A stretch of 22,948 bases of DNA from an uncultured Lachnospiraceae bacterium (GTDB lineage Bacteria > Bacillota > Clostridia > Lachnospirales > Lachnospiraceae), in assembly GCA_910586025.1 (NCBI GenBank), contig CAJUIO010000058.1, positions 1-22,948 on the forward strand, given 5' to 3'. Both the position numbers and the translations under genes were made by a program. Shown here piece after piece: positions 8,963 through 15,953 of the stretch (its first letter is position 1; each line of letters opens with the position of its first letter). A model generated the notes under the pieces. It did not search any database, was not told the DNA's origin, and worked only from the letters and a program-made list of their open reading frames with translations.

Positions 8963-9048
8963 TTATTTAGGTAATTGCGAAAAAGTAAGTTGCGAAAATA
9001 TTGTCTGAATATTCTGCAAGTTTACAAGTTTCGCAATTATCTAAATAA
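8963..9048. repeat. 86-nt inverted repeat / hairpin in the pth-mfd leader
   Basis: Arms of 20 nt at 8963-8982 and 9029-9048 are reverse complements at 19 of 20 positions, the exception being a G-T. Inside, TTGC-AATATT (from 8990) pairs with AATATT-GCAA around a 5-nt loop, so the whole stretch can fold into one long stem. The octamer TTGCGAAA occurs twice forward (from 8975 and 8990) and once inverted. There is no T-run on either side, so it is not a classic terminator. With the promoter at 9054-9082, the predicted transcript starts at the first base of the hairpin and the ribosome site of pth lies just after its end. It may instead be a MITE-like insertion. Confidence 0.75.
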
Positions 9049-9053
9049 CAGTT

Positions 9054-9082
9054 ATTTTATACTATATACAAAACTTAATCAA
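9054..9082 (-). promoter_or_regulatory. Promoter of the pth-mfd operon
   Basis: On the minus strand TTGATT (9077-9082; 4 of 6) is separated by 17 nt from TAAAAT (9054-9059; 5 of 6). It sits in the AT-rich segment between the two inverted repeats. Predicted start is near 9047, at the outer edge of the hairpin at 8963-9048. Confidence 0.5.
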
Positions 9083-9118
9083 TATATAATAAATCTCACC
9101 CGCCGGAAAAGGATTGCA

Positions 9119-9386
9119 TTTTGGCGGCACATGGCGGTCCGCATCGGACAGATGCCTGCAATGCCCATATTTTCCGCCCGGCAATTTGCCATATAGACAA
9201 GATCGCAAGCAAGGTACTTTGGTGCCGCCGGTGCTTAGGTGCTGTATTTTAGCGCCTTACGCACCGCTGCGTGCGGCATGTAGCGGGAGCGTGCCTGCGG
9301 CGATTTGTCTATATGGCAAAGCAGGCGCTATGAAAACCCGGCATTGCAGGCATCTGTCCGATGCGGACCGCCATGCGCCGCAAAAA
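9119..9386. repeat. 268-bp inverted-repeat element (two head-to-head 82-nt units)
   Basis: Nested arms: 9131-9165 and 9340-9374 are perfect 35-bp reverse complements; 9185-9200 and 9305-9320 are perfect 16-bp reverse complements; the outer 12 nt (9119-9130 with 9375-9386) pair with two mismatches. Between the perfect blocks each unit has a 19-nt segment of equal length but different sequence. Each unit (9119-9200; 9305-9386 inverted) also contains a small hairpin GTCCG-CAT-CGGAC. The 104-nt centre is GC-rich and folds further (CGCAC...GTGCG; GGTGC...GCACC). The element is GC-rich against AT-rich flanks and contains no transposase. It looks like a REP/BIME-like or MITE-like repeat inserted between prs and pth. 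Confidence 0.8.
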
Positions 9387-9444
9387 AGAGCCGTTATACG
9401 AAAGAAATTCCAAACAGCCTCCGCACAACAGCTCCTTCATTATC

Positions 9445-10635
9445 TTAATTGATTTCCTCTCCCCTCTTATACCGGGATACCACATTCTGGATGCGTTCAT
9501 TGGGATCCAGAAGATCGCTGATGGAGGCATCGTGGTTCAAGGTATCAATGAGATAGGCGATATATTTGCTCATGTCACAGTTGATATACCATTTCCGGGA
9601 AAGCAGTTCCGGTGTCTGGTAGATCAGGTTGGTGGTAAGAACTCCGTCGATCAGGCCGCTTTCATAAACCTTGTCGAAACGGTCAAGGCCGTTGGTGAAC
9701 AGGCCAAAGGTGGCGCAGATAAAGATCTTGTTCGCCCTGCGCTCCTTCAGTGCGGTGGCAACCTCGATCACGCTCTCCCCGGAGGAGATCATATCGTCAA
9801 TAATGACCATGTCCTTGCCCTCCACGGAGGAGCCCAGAAATTCGTGGGCCACGATGGGGTTGCGTCCGTTCACGATCCTGGTATAGTCCCGACGCTTGTA
9901 GAACATGCCCATATCCAGGCCCAGCACGTTCGCCATATAGATGGCCCGGCTCATGCCGCCCTCGTCCGGGCTGATGACCATCATGTGGCCGGAATCCAGC
10001 TGCAGATCCTTCACATTTTTGAGAAGGCCCTTGATAAACTGATAGGTGGGCTGTACGGTCTCGAAGCCGTGAAGCGGGATCGCATTCTGCACCCTGGGAT
10101 CATGAGCGTCAAAGGTGATGATATTGTCCACTCCCATACGCACCATTTCCTGAAGCGCCAGAGCACAGTCCAGAGATTCCCTTGCGGTGCGCTTATGCTG
10201 ACGGCTTTCGTAGAGATAAGGCATGATCACGGTGATCCTCCTTGCCTTTCCTCCCACCGCAGCGATAATTCGTTTGAGATCCTGATAATGATCGTCAGGA
10301 GACATATGGTTTTCGTGCCCGCACAGGGAATAGGTCAGACTGTAATTTGCCACATCCACAAGCAGGTAAAGATCGGTTCCGCGGACGGATTCCAGGATAA
10401 CGCCCTTGGCCTCCCCGGAGCCGAAGCGGGGCACCTTTGCCTTTAATATGTAAGAATCACGCTGATAACCGGCAAAGGCCAGACTGTTTTTGTGCTCGCT
10501 TTCTCTTACCGTTCTCCACCTGACAAGATAGTCGTCCACCTTTTCGCCAAGAGAGCGGCAGCCCTCCAAGGGAATAATGCCGAGAGAACCTACGGGTATT
10601 GTTTCCAGGTTTCTTGTTTCTTCGCGACGAGACAT
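9445..10635 (-). CDS. prs: Ribose-phosphate pyrophosphokinase, long clostridial form
   Basis: A 396-residue PRPP synthetase, which joins pyrophosphate from ATP to ribose 5-phosphate to feed nucleotide, histidine and tryptophan synthesis. Core motifs are visible but divergent: MPYLYESRQHKR (138-149) for the ATP-site MPY..ARQDRK, FDAHDP (175-180) for DLHA, SPDEGG (222-227) for SPDVGG, the catalytic-loop KRR (247-249), and DDMISSGES (280-288) for the PRPP loop DDMIDTAGT. It is about 80 residues longer than the 315-residue Bacillus type. A GTG in frame at 10647 lies inside the ribosome site, so the ATG at 10635, behind GAGGT, is the start. It begins 8 bp after the stop of the dnaI-like gene, so it is the last gene of the primosome operon. 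Whether the cell has a second, canonical prs is unknown. Confidence 0.9.
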   Translation of the reverse strand: MSRREETRNLETIPVGSLGIIPLEGCRSLGEKVDDYLVRWRTVRESEHKNSLAFAGYQRDSYILKAKVPRFGSGEAKGVILESVRGTDLYLLVDVANYSLTYSLCGHENHMSPDDHYQDLKRIIAAVGGKARRITVIMPYLYESRQHKRTARESLDCALALQEMVRMGVDNIITFDAHDPRVQNAIPLHGFETVQPTYQFIKGLLKNVKDLQLDSGHMMVISPDEGGMSRAIYMANVLGLDMGMFYKRRDYTRIVNGRNPIVAHEFLGSSVEGKDMVIIDDMISSGESVIEVATALKERRANKIFICATFGLFTNGLDRFDKVYESGLIDGVLTTNLIYQTPELLSRKWYINCDMSKYIAYLIDTLNHDASISDLLDPNERIQNVVSRYKRGEEIN

Positions 10636-10643
10636 ACAGTACC

Positions 10644-11618
10644 TCACTTTCTGTTTTCCATTCTTTTTTTGTACATCCGGATATCGGGTCCGGTGAGCTT
10701 ACAGATTTCATAATTACTGGTAATTCTGGAAAAGATTCTGTCAGAATAACGATTTCGGAAATCTTCCAGAGACAGATTTGTCGAGATAACAGTCGCTTTC
10801 TGCTGCAGGTGCCGCTCGTTGATCAGGGAAAACAACTCGGAATTGACCAGATTGTTGGTGTATTCCGTTCCCAGGTCATCGATAATAAGCAGGTCGCACC
10901 CGAATAAATCCTCATGCTCCGCATGAAGCTCGTGAAAGCTTTTGTAGTCAAATTTATACCGTGACAGCAGGTCAAAAAGCTCCGAAGCACTGAAATAGAT
11001 GACAGAATGCCCGCTCTCCAGAAGCTCCTTGGCAACGCAGCCGGACAAAAAGGACTTACCCGTTCCCACTGTACCATAAAAGAACAGATTATGGTAGTCC
11101 GAATTGAAATTCCTGATAAAATTCCTGCATGTTATCACGGTATTTTTGAAGCGTGACAAATCCTCCCCCGCATAGTATTCATAGGAGAGAGAATTGAAGT
11201 TTTCGCTTTCCAGCATTTTGCGGATTCCGGACTGCTCATACAGCAGATCGATAACCGCCTGCTTAAAGCAGTGGCACTTCCCGCCCTCTGCCAGAAAGCC
11301 GGTATCCTTACAGTCGGAACACTCATAAACAGGATCCAGATAATCCCCGGAAAGCCCCGCACCCAAAAGGAGCTGCCTCTTCATGGCGGAAAGCTCTCTG
11401 ATCATGCCCCTGAGCTCGTCCAGGGCATGCTCGTCGCCTGCAAGAAGCTTTCTGCCCTGAGCGGTTGAAGCGGAGGCGATGGAATCGGAGAGCTCCCGGT
11501 ATCCCTCCACGTGAGAGTGGACGTAGGCGGTGCGTTCCTCGAGCAGACGGCGGTTTCTGCGCTGCTTTTCCTCAAAGCCCCGGATAATAATATCGTACTG
11601 AGAATTTGTAAGTGCCAA
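10644..11618 (-). CDS. DnaI/DnaC-like helicase-loader ATPase
   Basis: A 324-residue AAA+ protein of the DnaC/DnaI/IstB type, expected to load the replicative helicase DnaB/DnaC at origins and restart sites. An N-terminal helical, charged region (1-90) is followed by a zinc-binding cluster C100-x2-C103 ... C115-x-C117, as in DnaI. The ATPase has Walker A GTVGTGKS (182-189), Walker B LLIIDDLG (243-250), the sensor I region STN (279-281) and the arginine-rich RIFSRI box (294-299). The start is a TTG at 11618 with AAAGGAG 6 nt upstream; the first internal methionine is at residue 72, which would cut off the whole N-domain. It lies 11 bp after the dnaD-like gene and 8 bp before prs. An IstB transposition helper is unlikely given the zinc cluster and dnaD neighbour. 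Confidence 0.92.
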   Translation of the reverse strand: MALTNSQYDIIIRGFEEKQRRNRRLLEERTAYVHSHVEGYRELSDSIASASTAQGRKLLAGDEHALDELRGMIRELSAMKRQLLLGAGLSGDYLDPVYECSDCKDTGFLAEGGKCHCFKQAVIDLLYEQSGIRKMLESENFNSLSYEYYAGEDLSRFKNTVITCRNFIRNFNSDYHNLFFYGTVGTGKSFLSGCVAKELLESGHSVIYFSASELFDLLSRYKFDYKSFHELHAEHEDLFGCDLLIIDDLGTEYTNNLVNSELFSLINERHLQQKATVISTNLSLEDFRNRYSDRIFSRITSNYEICKLTGPDIRMYKKRMENRK

Positions 11619-11629
11619 AGCGTTCTCCT

Positions 11630-12700
11630 TTAATTACTCAGAATCTCTTTTTCGAGAGCTTCAAAGTCGTAATCGGTATGCATAAACTGGTTAAACTGTC
11701 CGGAAGGGGAAATCCTGTATTCCGGGGAGTTCTTTCCGGATTTCTTTTTGGCATAGGCCTCGTCCAGAAGACAGATATCGGCTTTGTGCCGGACGTTTCT
11801 CTTATGCCAGCTGCCCAGGATGCTGTCCGCATACTCGAAGCGGTGCCTGTCCGTAGCCAGCACAGTCCTTTTGCAGGCCTCGGCAATGATGTCGGGGGTA
11901 AAGCCGTATTCCTTCTGCCATTTGGCCGCATAATCAGCCTCGGCCCTGGTGGGAGTGCCCGATTTTCCCAGAGCCTTCATAATATCATAAACGTTCTTGT
12001 CATATTTGTGGATGACACCGGCTGCCTGCTGAGGGGTGGTGATGTTGTCCCTGGCCCAGCCGACCGCCACCTTTTCTATATATCGGAAATCCTTTTTCCC
12101 TCTGTCCACGCAGTACTGGATCAGATAGTCGATCAGATCGCTGGAAAAGCCGAGCCTGTCCGAGAAGAAAAGAATCGTATTGATCTCGGAGGGCGAGAGC
12201 GGTTTCCCAAGATACTGCTCTGCGACAAAAAGAATCTGCGCAGTCTCCTCACTGTTTTTGAAGTCCCGGAGCTGATCCGCAGAGTAGGAGGGTTTTTCAT
12301 AGTCCCCGCCCTTATTCTCCGTCTTGTGCGCACCGGCTCCCTGCTTTTCCTTTGGCGGAATCGGCATCACCGCGGTAAGCGGCACGATGTCGGCACAGGA
12401 ACGGCGGCTTACATCCAGAAGACGAATGCCGGCCAGATTTTTGGAGTCGTCATATTCGAGGGAAAGAAGCCTGTTCTTTTCCCAGTATTTTAATGCGCGC
12501 ATGACATCCTTTTCCGTATGGTTGAACTTGTCCGCAATATCGGAAACACTGGTGGGAATACGGGCGCTCATCATCCTGAGAAGATAGAGATATACCTTGA
12601 GCTGAGCGTCATTGGCATCCTTCATATATTCATCAATGAATAAATTGGACACAACCGTAGTGTCATCATAGTTGTCCTGATAAATAGTAAAGCGGCTCAT
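11630..12700 (-). CDS. DnaD/DnaB-like primosome protein with two DDBH2 domains
   Basis: A 356-residue replication initiation/restart protein. Residues 15-100 form a winged-helix (DDBH1-like) domain, then a low-complexity linker (110-140), then two copies of the DnaD C-terminal DDBH2 fold at about 150-222 and 243-310. Each copy ends in the YxxxIxxxW signature: YIEKVAVGW (207-215) and YADSILGSW (290-298). The domain layout is closer to Bacillus DnaB than to short DnaD, and together with the next gene it matches a DnaB-DnaI-like pair. I start at the ATG at 12700, with GGGGGAT about 7 nt upstream, rather than the in-frame ATG at 12715, which has no good site. A 6-bp hairpin (12727-12743) lies in the leader. 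The promoter and DnaA-box cluster are upstream. Confidence 0.9.
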   Translation of the reverse strand: MSRFTIYQDNYDDTTVVSNLFIDEYMKDANDAQLKVYLYLLRMMSARIPTSVSDIADKFNHTEKDVMRALKYWEKNRLLSLEYDDSKNLAGIRLLDVSRRSCADIVPLTAVMPIPPKEKQGAGAHKTENKGGDYEKPSYSADQLRDFKNSEETAQILFVAEQYLGKPLSPSEINTILFFSDRLGFSSDLIDYLIQYCVDRGKKDFRYIEKVAVGWARDNITTPQQAAGVIHKYDKNVYDIMKALGKSGTPTRAEADYAAKWQKEYGFTPDIIAEACKRTVLATDRHRFEYADSILGSWHKRNVRHKADICLLDEAYAKKKSGKNSPEYRISPSGQFNQFMHTDYDFEALEKEILSN

Positions 12701-12779
12701 ATGGTCATCCCCCATTGCTTCCCATACGGAGAGTGCTTCTCCGGATATTTTCCTGTAATGTTTATTCTAAGCAAAATGA

Positions 12780-12807
12780 ATTATAGCACACAGACCTTAA
12801 AAAGCAA
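12780..12807 (-). promoter_or_regulatory. Extended -10 promoter of the dnaD-dnaI-prs operon
   Basis: On the minus strand a perfect TATAAT (12780-12785) is preceded by TGC, giving the extended -10 form TGnTATAAT. A weak -35 TTGCTT (12802-12807) lies 16 nt upstream. Predicted start is near 12773, giving a leader of about 70 nt. The DnaA-box triplet begins about 60 bp upstream of the -35. Confidence 0.65.
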
Positions 12808-12865
12808 ATAGGAATTTTACCTAAAAGTCCAGTGTTTTCAAGGGTTTGTGGCGACCGGCACATTT

Positions 12866-12892
12866 TGTGGACAGTGTGGAAAATGTGGATAT
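12866..12892 (-). promoter_or_regulatory. Three abutting DnaA-box-like 9-mers
   Basis: Three 9-mers follow each other without a gap, all in one orientation: TGTGGACAG (12866-12874), TGTGGAAAA (12875-12883) and TGTGGATAT (12884-12892). Read on the minus strand these are CTGTCCACA, TTTTCCACA and ATATCCACA. The middle one fits the relaxed DnaA box TTWTNCACA exactly; the last differs at one position and the first at two. They lie upstream of the promoter of the primosome operon, so DnaA binding and control, or DnaA titration, is a reasonable inference. Confidence 0.6.
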
Positions 12893-12951
12893 CAAAAGCG
12901 TCATCCTGACAAAACGGGCGAAATACGCAAGGGCGGAACGGATTTCCGTAG

Positions 12952-13004
12952 ACAAAAATATCCACATTTTTTGAGGAGCCTTCCGCCTCTCAAAATGTGG
13001 ATAT
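12952..13004 (-). terminator. Rho-independent terminator of murC
   Basis: Perfect 13-bp arms at 12958-12970 and 12992-13004, with partial GAG/CTC pairing inside, form a stem whose minus-strand transcript runs straight into TTTTT (12954-12958). It begins 13 bp after the murC stop. The arms also carry ATATCCACA sequences that look like DnaA boxes. Confidence 0.75.
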
Positions 13005-13013
13005 TGTGGATAA
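12996..13013 (-). promoter_or_regulatory. Two further abutting DnaA-box-like 9-mers
   Basis: TGTGGATAT (12996-13004) is directly followed by TGTGGATAA (13005-13013), the latter being a perfect match to TTATCCACA on the minus strand. Same orientation as the triplet at 12866-12892. A further box in the opposite orientation, ATATCCACA, lies at 12958-12966. The first 9-mer is also an arm of the murC terminator, so its match could be due to the hairpin; the perfect box at 13005 is outside the stem. Confidence 0.55.
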
Positions 13014-13017
13014 ACAG

Positions 13018-14394
13018 TTAACTCAGCAGCTCATCCCCGATTTTTACAACATCTCCCGCCCCCATAGTTATCAACAGGTCTCCGGGGCTGCAATTTTCCG
13101 AAATAAATTTTTTTATTTCCTCAAAGGTCTCAAAATATTCACAGTCCCCGCCCAGGGCCTTCACCTCCCGCTCAAGGTCCGCGGAGCTGATCCCCAGATC
13201 GTCCGTCTCTCTCGCGGGATATATTTTAGCCAGGATCACCCTGTCGGCAAGAGACAGCGCTCTGGCGAAATCCGCAAGAAAGGCTCTGGTTCTGGAATAG
13301 GTATGAGGCTGAAAAACACACCAGAGGGTGCCGTGGGGATAATTTGCCGCCGCTTTTAAGGTTGCAGTAATTTCCGTGGGGTGATGCGCATAATCATCTA
13401 TTATAGTGACTCCCTTAAAGCTTCCCTTATACTCAAAGCGCCGGTCGGTTCCGGCAAAATGAGCAAGGGCCCGGCTGACCGTATCGGTATCAACAGAGAG
13501 AAGATCACAGAGGGCAATGGCGGCAATGGCATTGTATACATTATGCTCCCCCGGAACGCTGAGGGAAAAATGCCGGCTGTCCCCATCCCTTTTGACGAGA
13601 TCAAAGGAGGCGCAGCCCTTTTCGTCATAGCGGATATTTTCCGGATGATAGTCAAAGTCCCTGTCAGCTCCGTAGGTGATCACCGGGCAGACAGCTTCCC
13701 CTGTGATCTTCCGGACTTCCGGAATGGAGCCGTTTATGATGAGAGCGCCGTCCGCAGGAAGAAGGCCCGCAAAGCGGCGGAAGGAATTACGGATATCCTC
13801 GATATCCTTAAAGAAATCCAAATGATCCTCCTCCACATTCAGGATAATGGAAATTTTAGGATAAAAGGACAGAAAGCTGTTGGTGTATTCGCAGGCTTCC
13901 GTGAGAAAATATCCGGAGCGGCCCACCCGTATATTTCCGTTTATGGTTTTCAGTATTCCGCCTATGGACAAGGTGGGGTCCGTATCCGCAGCCAGGAGAA
14001 TCTCGGAGATCATGGACGTGGTGGTGGTTTTGCCGTGGGTCCCGCTCACGGCGATGGGGGTATCATAGTTCTTCATCATCTGCCCGAGAAGCTGCGCCCT
14101 GGTTATCGCGGGAACGCCGAGATCCCCTGCGGCCACGAGCTCCGGATTATCAGGGTGAACTGCGCTCGTATATACAACGAGGTCAATGTCTCCTGTGATG
14201 TTCGCATATTCCTGGCCGTAAAAAATACGGACTCCCTTTTCCTCCAGAGCGCCGGTCAGGCCGGACTTCATCCTGTCGGAGCCCGAGACCGTAAAGCCCT
14301 TCTCCAGAAGAACCTCGGCCAGCCCGCTCATGCTGATGCCGCCGATACCGATGAAATATATGTGAATAGGATGGTTGAAATTGATCTGATACAT
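13018..14394 (-). CDS. murC: UDP-N-acetylmuramate--L-alanine ligase
   Basis: A 458-residue cytoplasmic ATP-dependent ligase that adds L-alanine to UDP-MurNAc, the first step of the peptidoglycan stem peptide. Domain 1 has the Rossmann-like UDP-binding GIGGISMSGLA (16-26). Domain 2 has the P-loop SGTHGKTTT (117-125), the metal-binding TEACEY (165-170) and NVEEDHLDFF (186-195). Domain 3 has DDYAHHPTEI and the FQPHTYSRTRAF block. Length is normal. The ATG at 14394 has GGAGG 7 nt upstream. It has its own promoter and terminator and so seems monocistronic, lying between the glycogen genes and the primosome operon. Confidence 0.98.
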   Translation of the reverse strand: MYQINFNHPIHIYFIGIGGISMSGLAEVLLEKGFTVSGSDRMKSGLTGALEEKGVRIFYGQEYANITGDIDLVVYTSAVHPDNPELVAAGDLGVPAITRAQLLGQMMKNYDTPIAVSGTHGKTTTTSMISEILLAADTDPTLSIGGILKTINGNIRVGRSGYFLTEACEYTNSFLSFYPKISIILNVEEDHLDFFKDIEDIRNSFRRFAGLLPADGALIINGSIPEVRKITGEAVCPVITYGADRDFDYHPENIRYDEKGCASFDLVKRDGDSRHFSLSVPGEHNVYNAIAAIALCDLLSVDTDTVSRALAHFAGTDRRFEYKGSFKGVTIIDDYAHHPTEITATLKAAANYPHGTLWCVFQPHTYSRTRAFLADFARALSLADRVILAKIYPARETDDLGISSADLEREVKALGGDCEYFETFEEIKKFISENCSPGDLLITMGAGDVVKIGDELLS

Positions 14395-14440
14395 GTTAAA
14401 CCTCCGACTTTAAAATGCGGCAAAAGCTGCCTACGCATAC

Positions 14441-14468
14441 ATTATACCCATATGGTAAAAAAAAACAA
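14441..14468 (-). promoter_or_regulatory. Promoter of murC
   Basis: A perfect TATAAT on the minus strand (14441-14446) follows TTGTTT (14463-14468; 3 of 6) with a 16-nt spacer that includes an A/T run. Start near 14434, giving a leader of about 40 nt before the ATG at 14394. Confidence 0.5.
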
Positions 14469-14566
14469 ATAGGAATTCGTCCGAAAAACAGGAGCGCAGC
14501 GAAAAAAGACGTTGTAAAAAATCTACATAAATCCAACTATAAATAAGAAATATTTTGTAAACATTA

Positions 14567-14595
14567 TTCACTTTTTTGTTGTTATATGCTATACT
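14567..14595 (+). promoter_or_regulatory. Promoter of glgC-glgD
   Basis: TTCACT (14567-14572; 4 of 6) and TATACT (14590-14595; 5 of 6) are 17 nt apart, and the -10 is preceded by TGC, giving an extended -10. Start near 14602, leaving a leader of about 75 nt. It is divergent from the murC promoter. Confidence 0.6.
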
Positions 14596-14678
14596 ATTCA
14601 TAAAATTAGTAAAAGGTACCTGAATCTGCGGGTCCATTACTGAAATAGGCTTAAAAATTACTGGTAAGAGGTGATGAC

Positions 14679-15953
14679 ATGATCAAGAAAGAAATGATTG
14701 CCATGTTGTTAGCGGGCGGTCAGGGAAGCAGACTGGGGGTGCTGACCTCAAAGATGGCCAAGCCTGCGGTATCTTTTGGCGGAAAGTACCGGATCATTGA
14801 CTTCCCGCTGAGCAACTGTATTAACTCCGGCGTTGACACCGTGGGTGTTCTGACACAATATCAGCCGCTTCGGCTCAATACCCACATAGGGATCGGCATT
14901 CCCTGGGATCTGGACAGGAATATCGGAGGCGTGAGCGTTCTTCCCCCCTACGAGAAGGTGACCAACAGCGAATGGTACACGGGAACGGCAAACGCGATTT
15001 ATCAGAACATCGACTACATGGAGAGCTTCAATCCCGAATACGTTCTGATTCTTTCGGGCGACCATATCTATAAGATGGATTATGAGGTGATGCTCGATTT
15101 TCACAAGGCAAAGGGGGCGCAGTGCACCATAGCGGTTATGCCTGTTCCCATGGAGGAAGCAAAGCGCTTTGGCATCATGATTACCGACGAGGACAGGCGG
15201 ATTACCGACTTCGAGGAGAAGCCGGCAAATCCCCGCAGCAATCTGGCCTCCATGGGTATTTACATTTTCAACTGGAAGACCTTGAAGGAGGCGCTGCTTG
15301 TTAATTCCGACCAGCCCGCCCTTGACTTCGGTAAACATATCATTCCCTACTGCCACCGAAAGGAGGGCTCTCTGTACGCCTATGAATTCAACGGCTACTG
15401 GAAGGACGTGGGAACGCTCAGTTCCTACTGGGAAGCGAACATGGAGCTGATTGACATTGTTCCCGAGTTTAATCTGTATGAGGAATATTGGAAGATCTAC
15501 ACCAAGAGCGAGATTCTCCCGCCCCAGTATCTGTCGTCAACCAGCGTGGTGGAGAGAAGCATTATCGGTGAGGGAAGCGATATCAGCGGGCAGGTTTACA
15601 ATTCCGTCATCGGATGCGGCGTTACGATAGGGAGCGGCACTATTGTGCGTGACTCCATTATCATGAACGGAACGGTAATCGGATCAGACTGCGAGCTCAA
15701 CAAGGTGATTGCGGCCGAGAACGTGACCATCGGAAACAATGTAAAGCTGGGATTCGGGGAGGAGGCACCGAATGAAACGGAGCCCCATATCTACAACAGC
15801 GGAATCGTCACGATCGGAGAAAAGAGCGTAGTGCCAAAGGATGTTACCGTTGGCAAGAATACATGCGTGTTTGGTGTTACCACGGCTATGGATTATCCGG
15901 ATAACTGCCTTGCAAGCGGTAAAACATTAATTAAGGCAGGTGATGAAAAGTGA
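14679..15953 (+). CDS. glgC: Glucose-1-phosphate adenylyltransferase, catalytic subunit
   Basis: A 424-residue enzyme that makes ADP-glucose from glucose 1-phosphate and ATP, the committed step of bacterial glycogen synthesis. The nucleotidyltransferase domain shows GGQGSRLGVLT (13-23), KMAKPAVSFGGKYRIIDFPLSN (25-46), the sugar/adenine-site WYTGTANAI (99-107), the catalytic aspartate in SGDHIYKMDY (126-135) and the glucose-1-phosphate lysine in FEEKP (178-182). From about 290 on, hexapeptide-type repeats form a left-handed beta-helix. The ATG at 14679 follows AAGAGGTGAT. The stop overlaps the GTG start of glgD by 4 bp, typical of the GlgC/GlgD heteromer of Firmicutes. Confidence 0.97.
   Translation: MIKKEMIAMLLAGGQGSRLGVLTSKMAKPAVSFGGKYRIIDFPLSNCINSGVDTVGVLTQYQPLRLNTHIGIGIPWDLDRNIGGVSVLPPYEKVTNSEWYTGTANAIYQNIDYMESFNPEYVLILSGDHIYKMDYEVMLDFHKAKGAQCTIAVMPVPMEEAKRFGIMITDEDRRITDFEEKPANPRSNLASMGIYIFNWKTLKEALLVNSDQPALDFGKHIIPYCHRKEGSLYAYEFNGYWKDVGTLSSYWEANMELIDIVPEFNLYEEYWKIYTKSEILPPQYLSSTSVVERSIIGEGSDISGQVYNSVIGCGVTIGSGTIVRDSIIMNGTVIGSDCELNKVIAAENVTIGNNVKLGFGEEAPNETEPHIYNSGIVTIGEKSVVPKDVTVGKNTCVFGVTTAMDYPDNCLASGKTLIKAGDEK

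Noticed and set aside
9309..9440. Possible small protein on the minus strand starting MKELLCGG and ending in the MAVRIGQMPAMP...FAI segment
   Set aside because: No ribosome site at proper distance, and the C-terminal half is simply one arm of the palindrome. Repetition of this peptide in the other arm follows from the inverted repeat. Worth a database search but not called as a gene.
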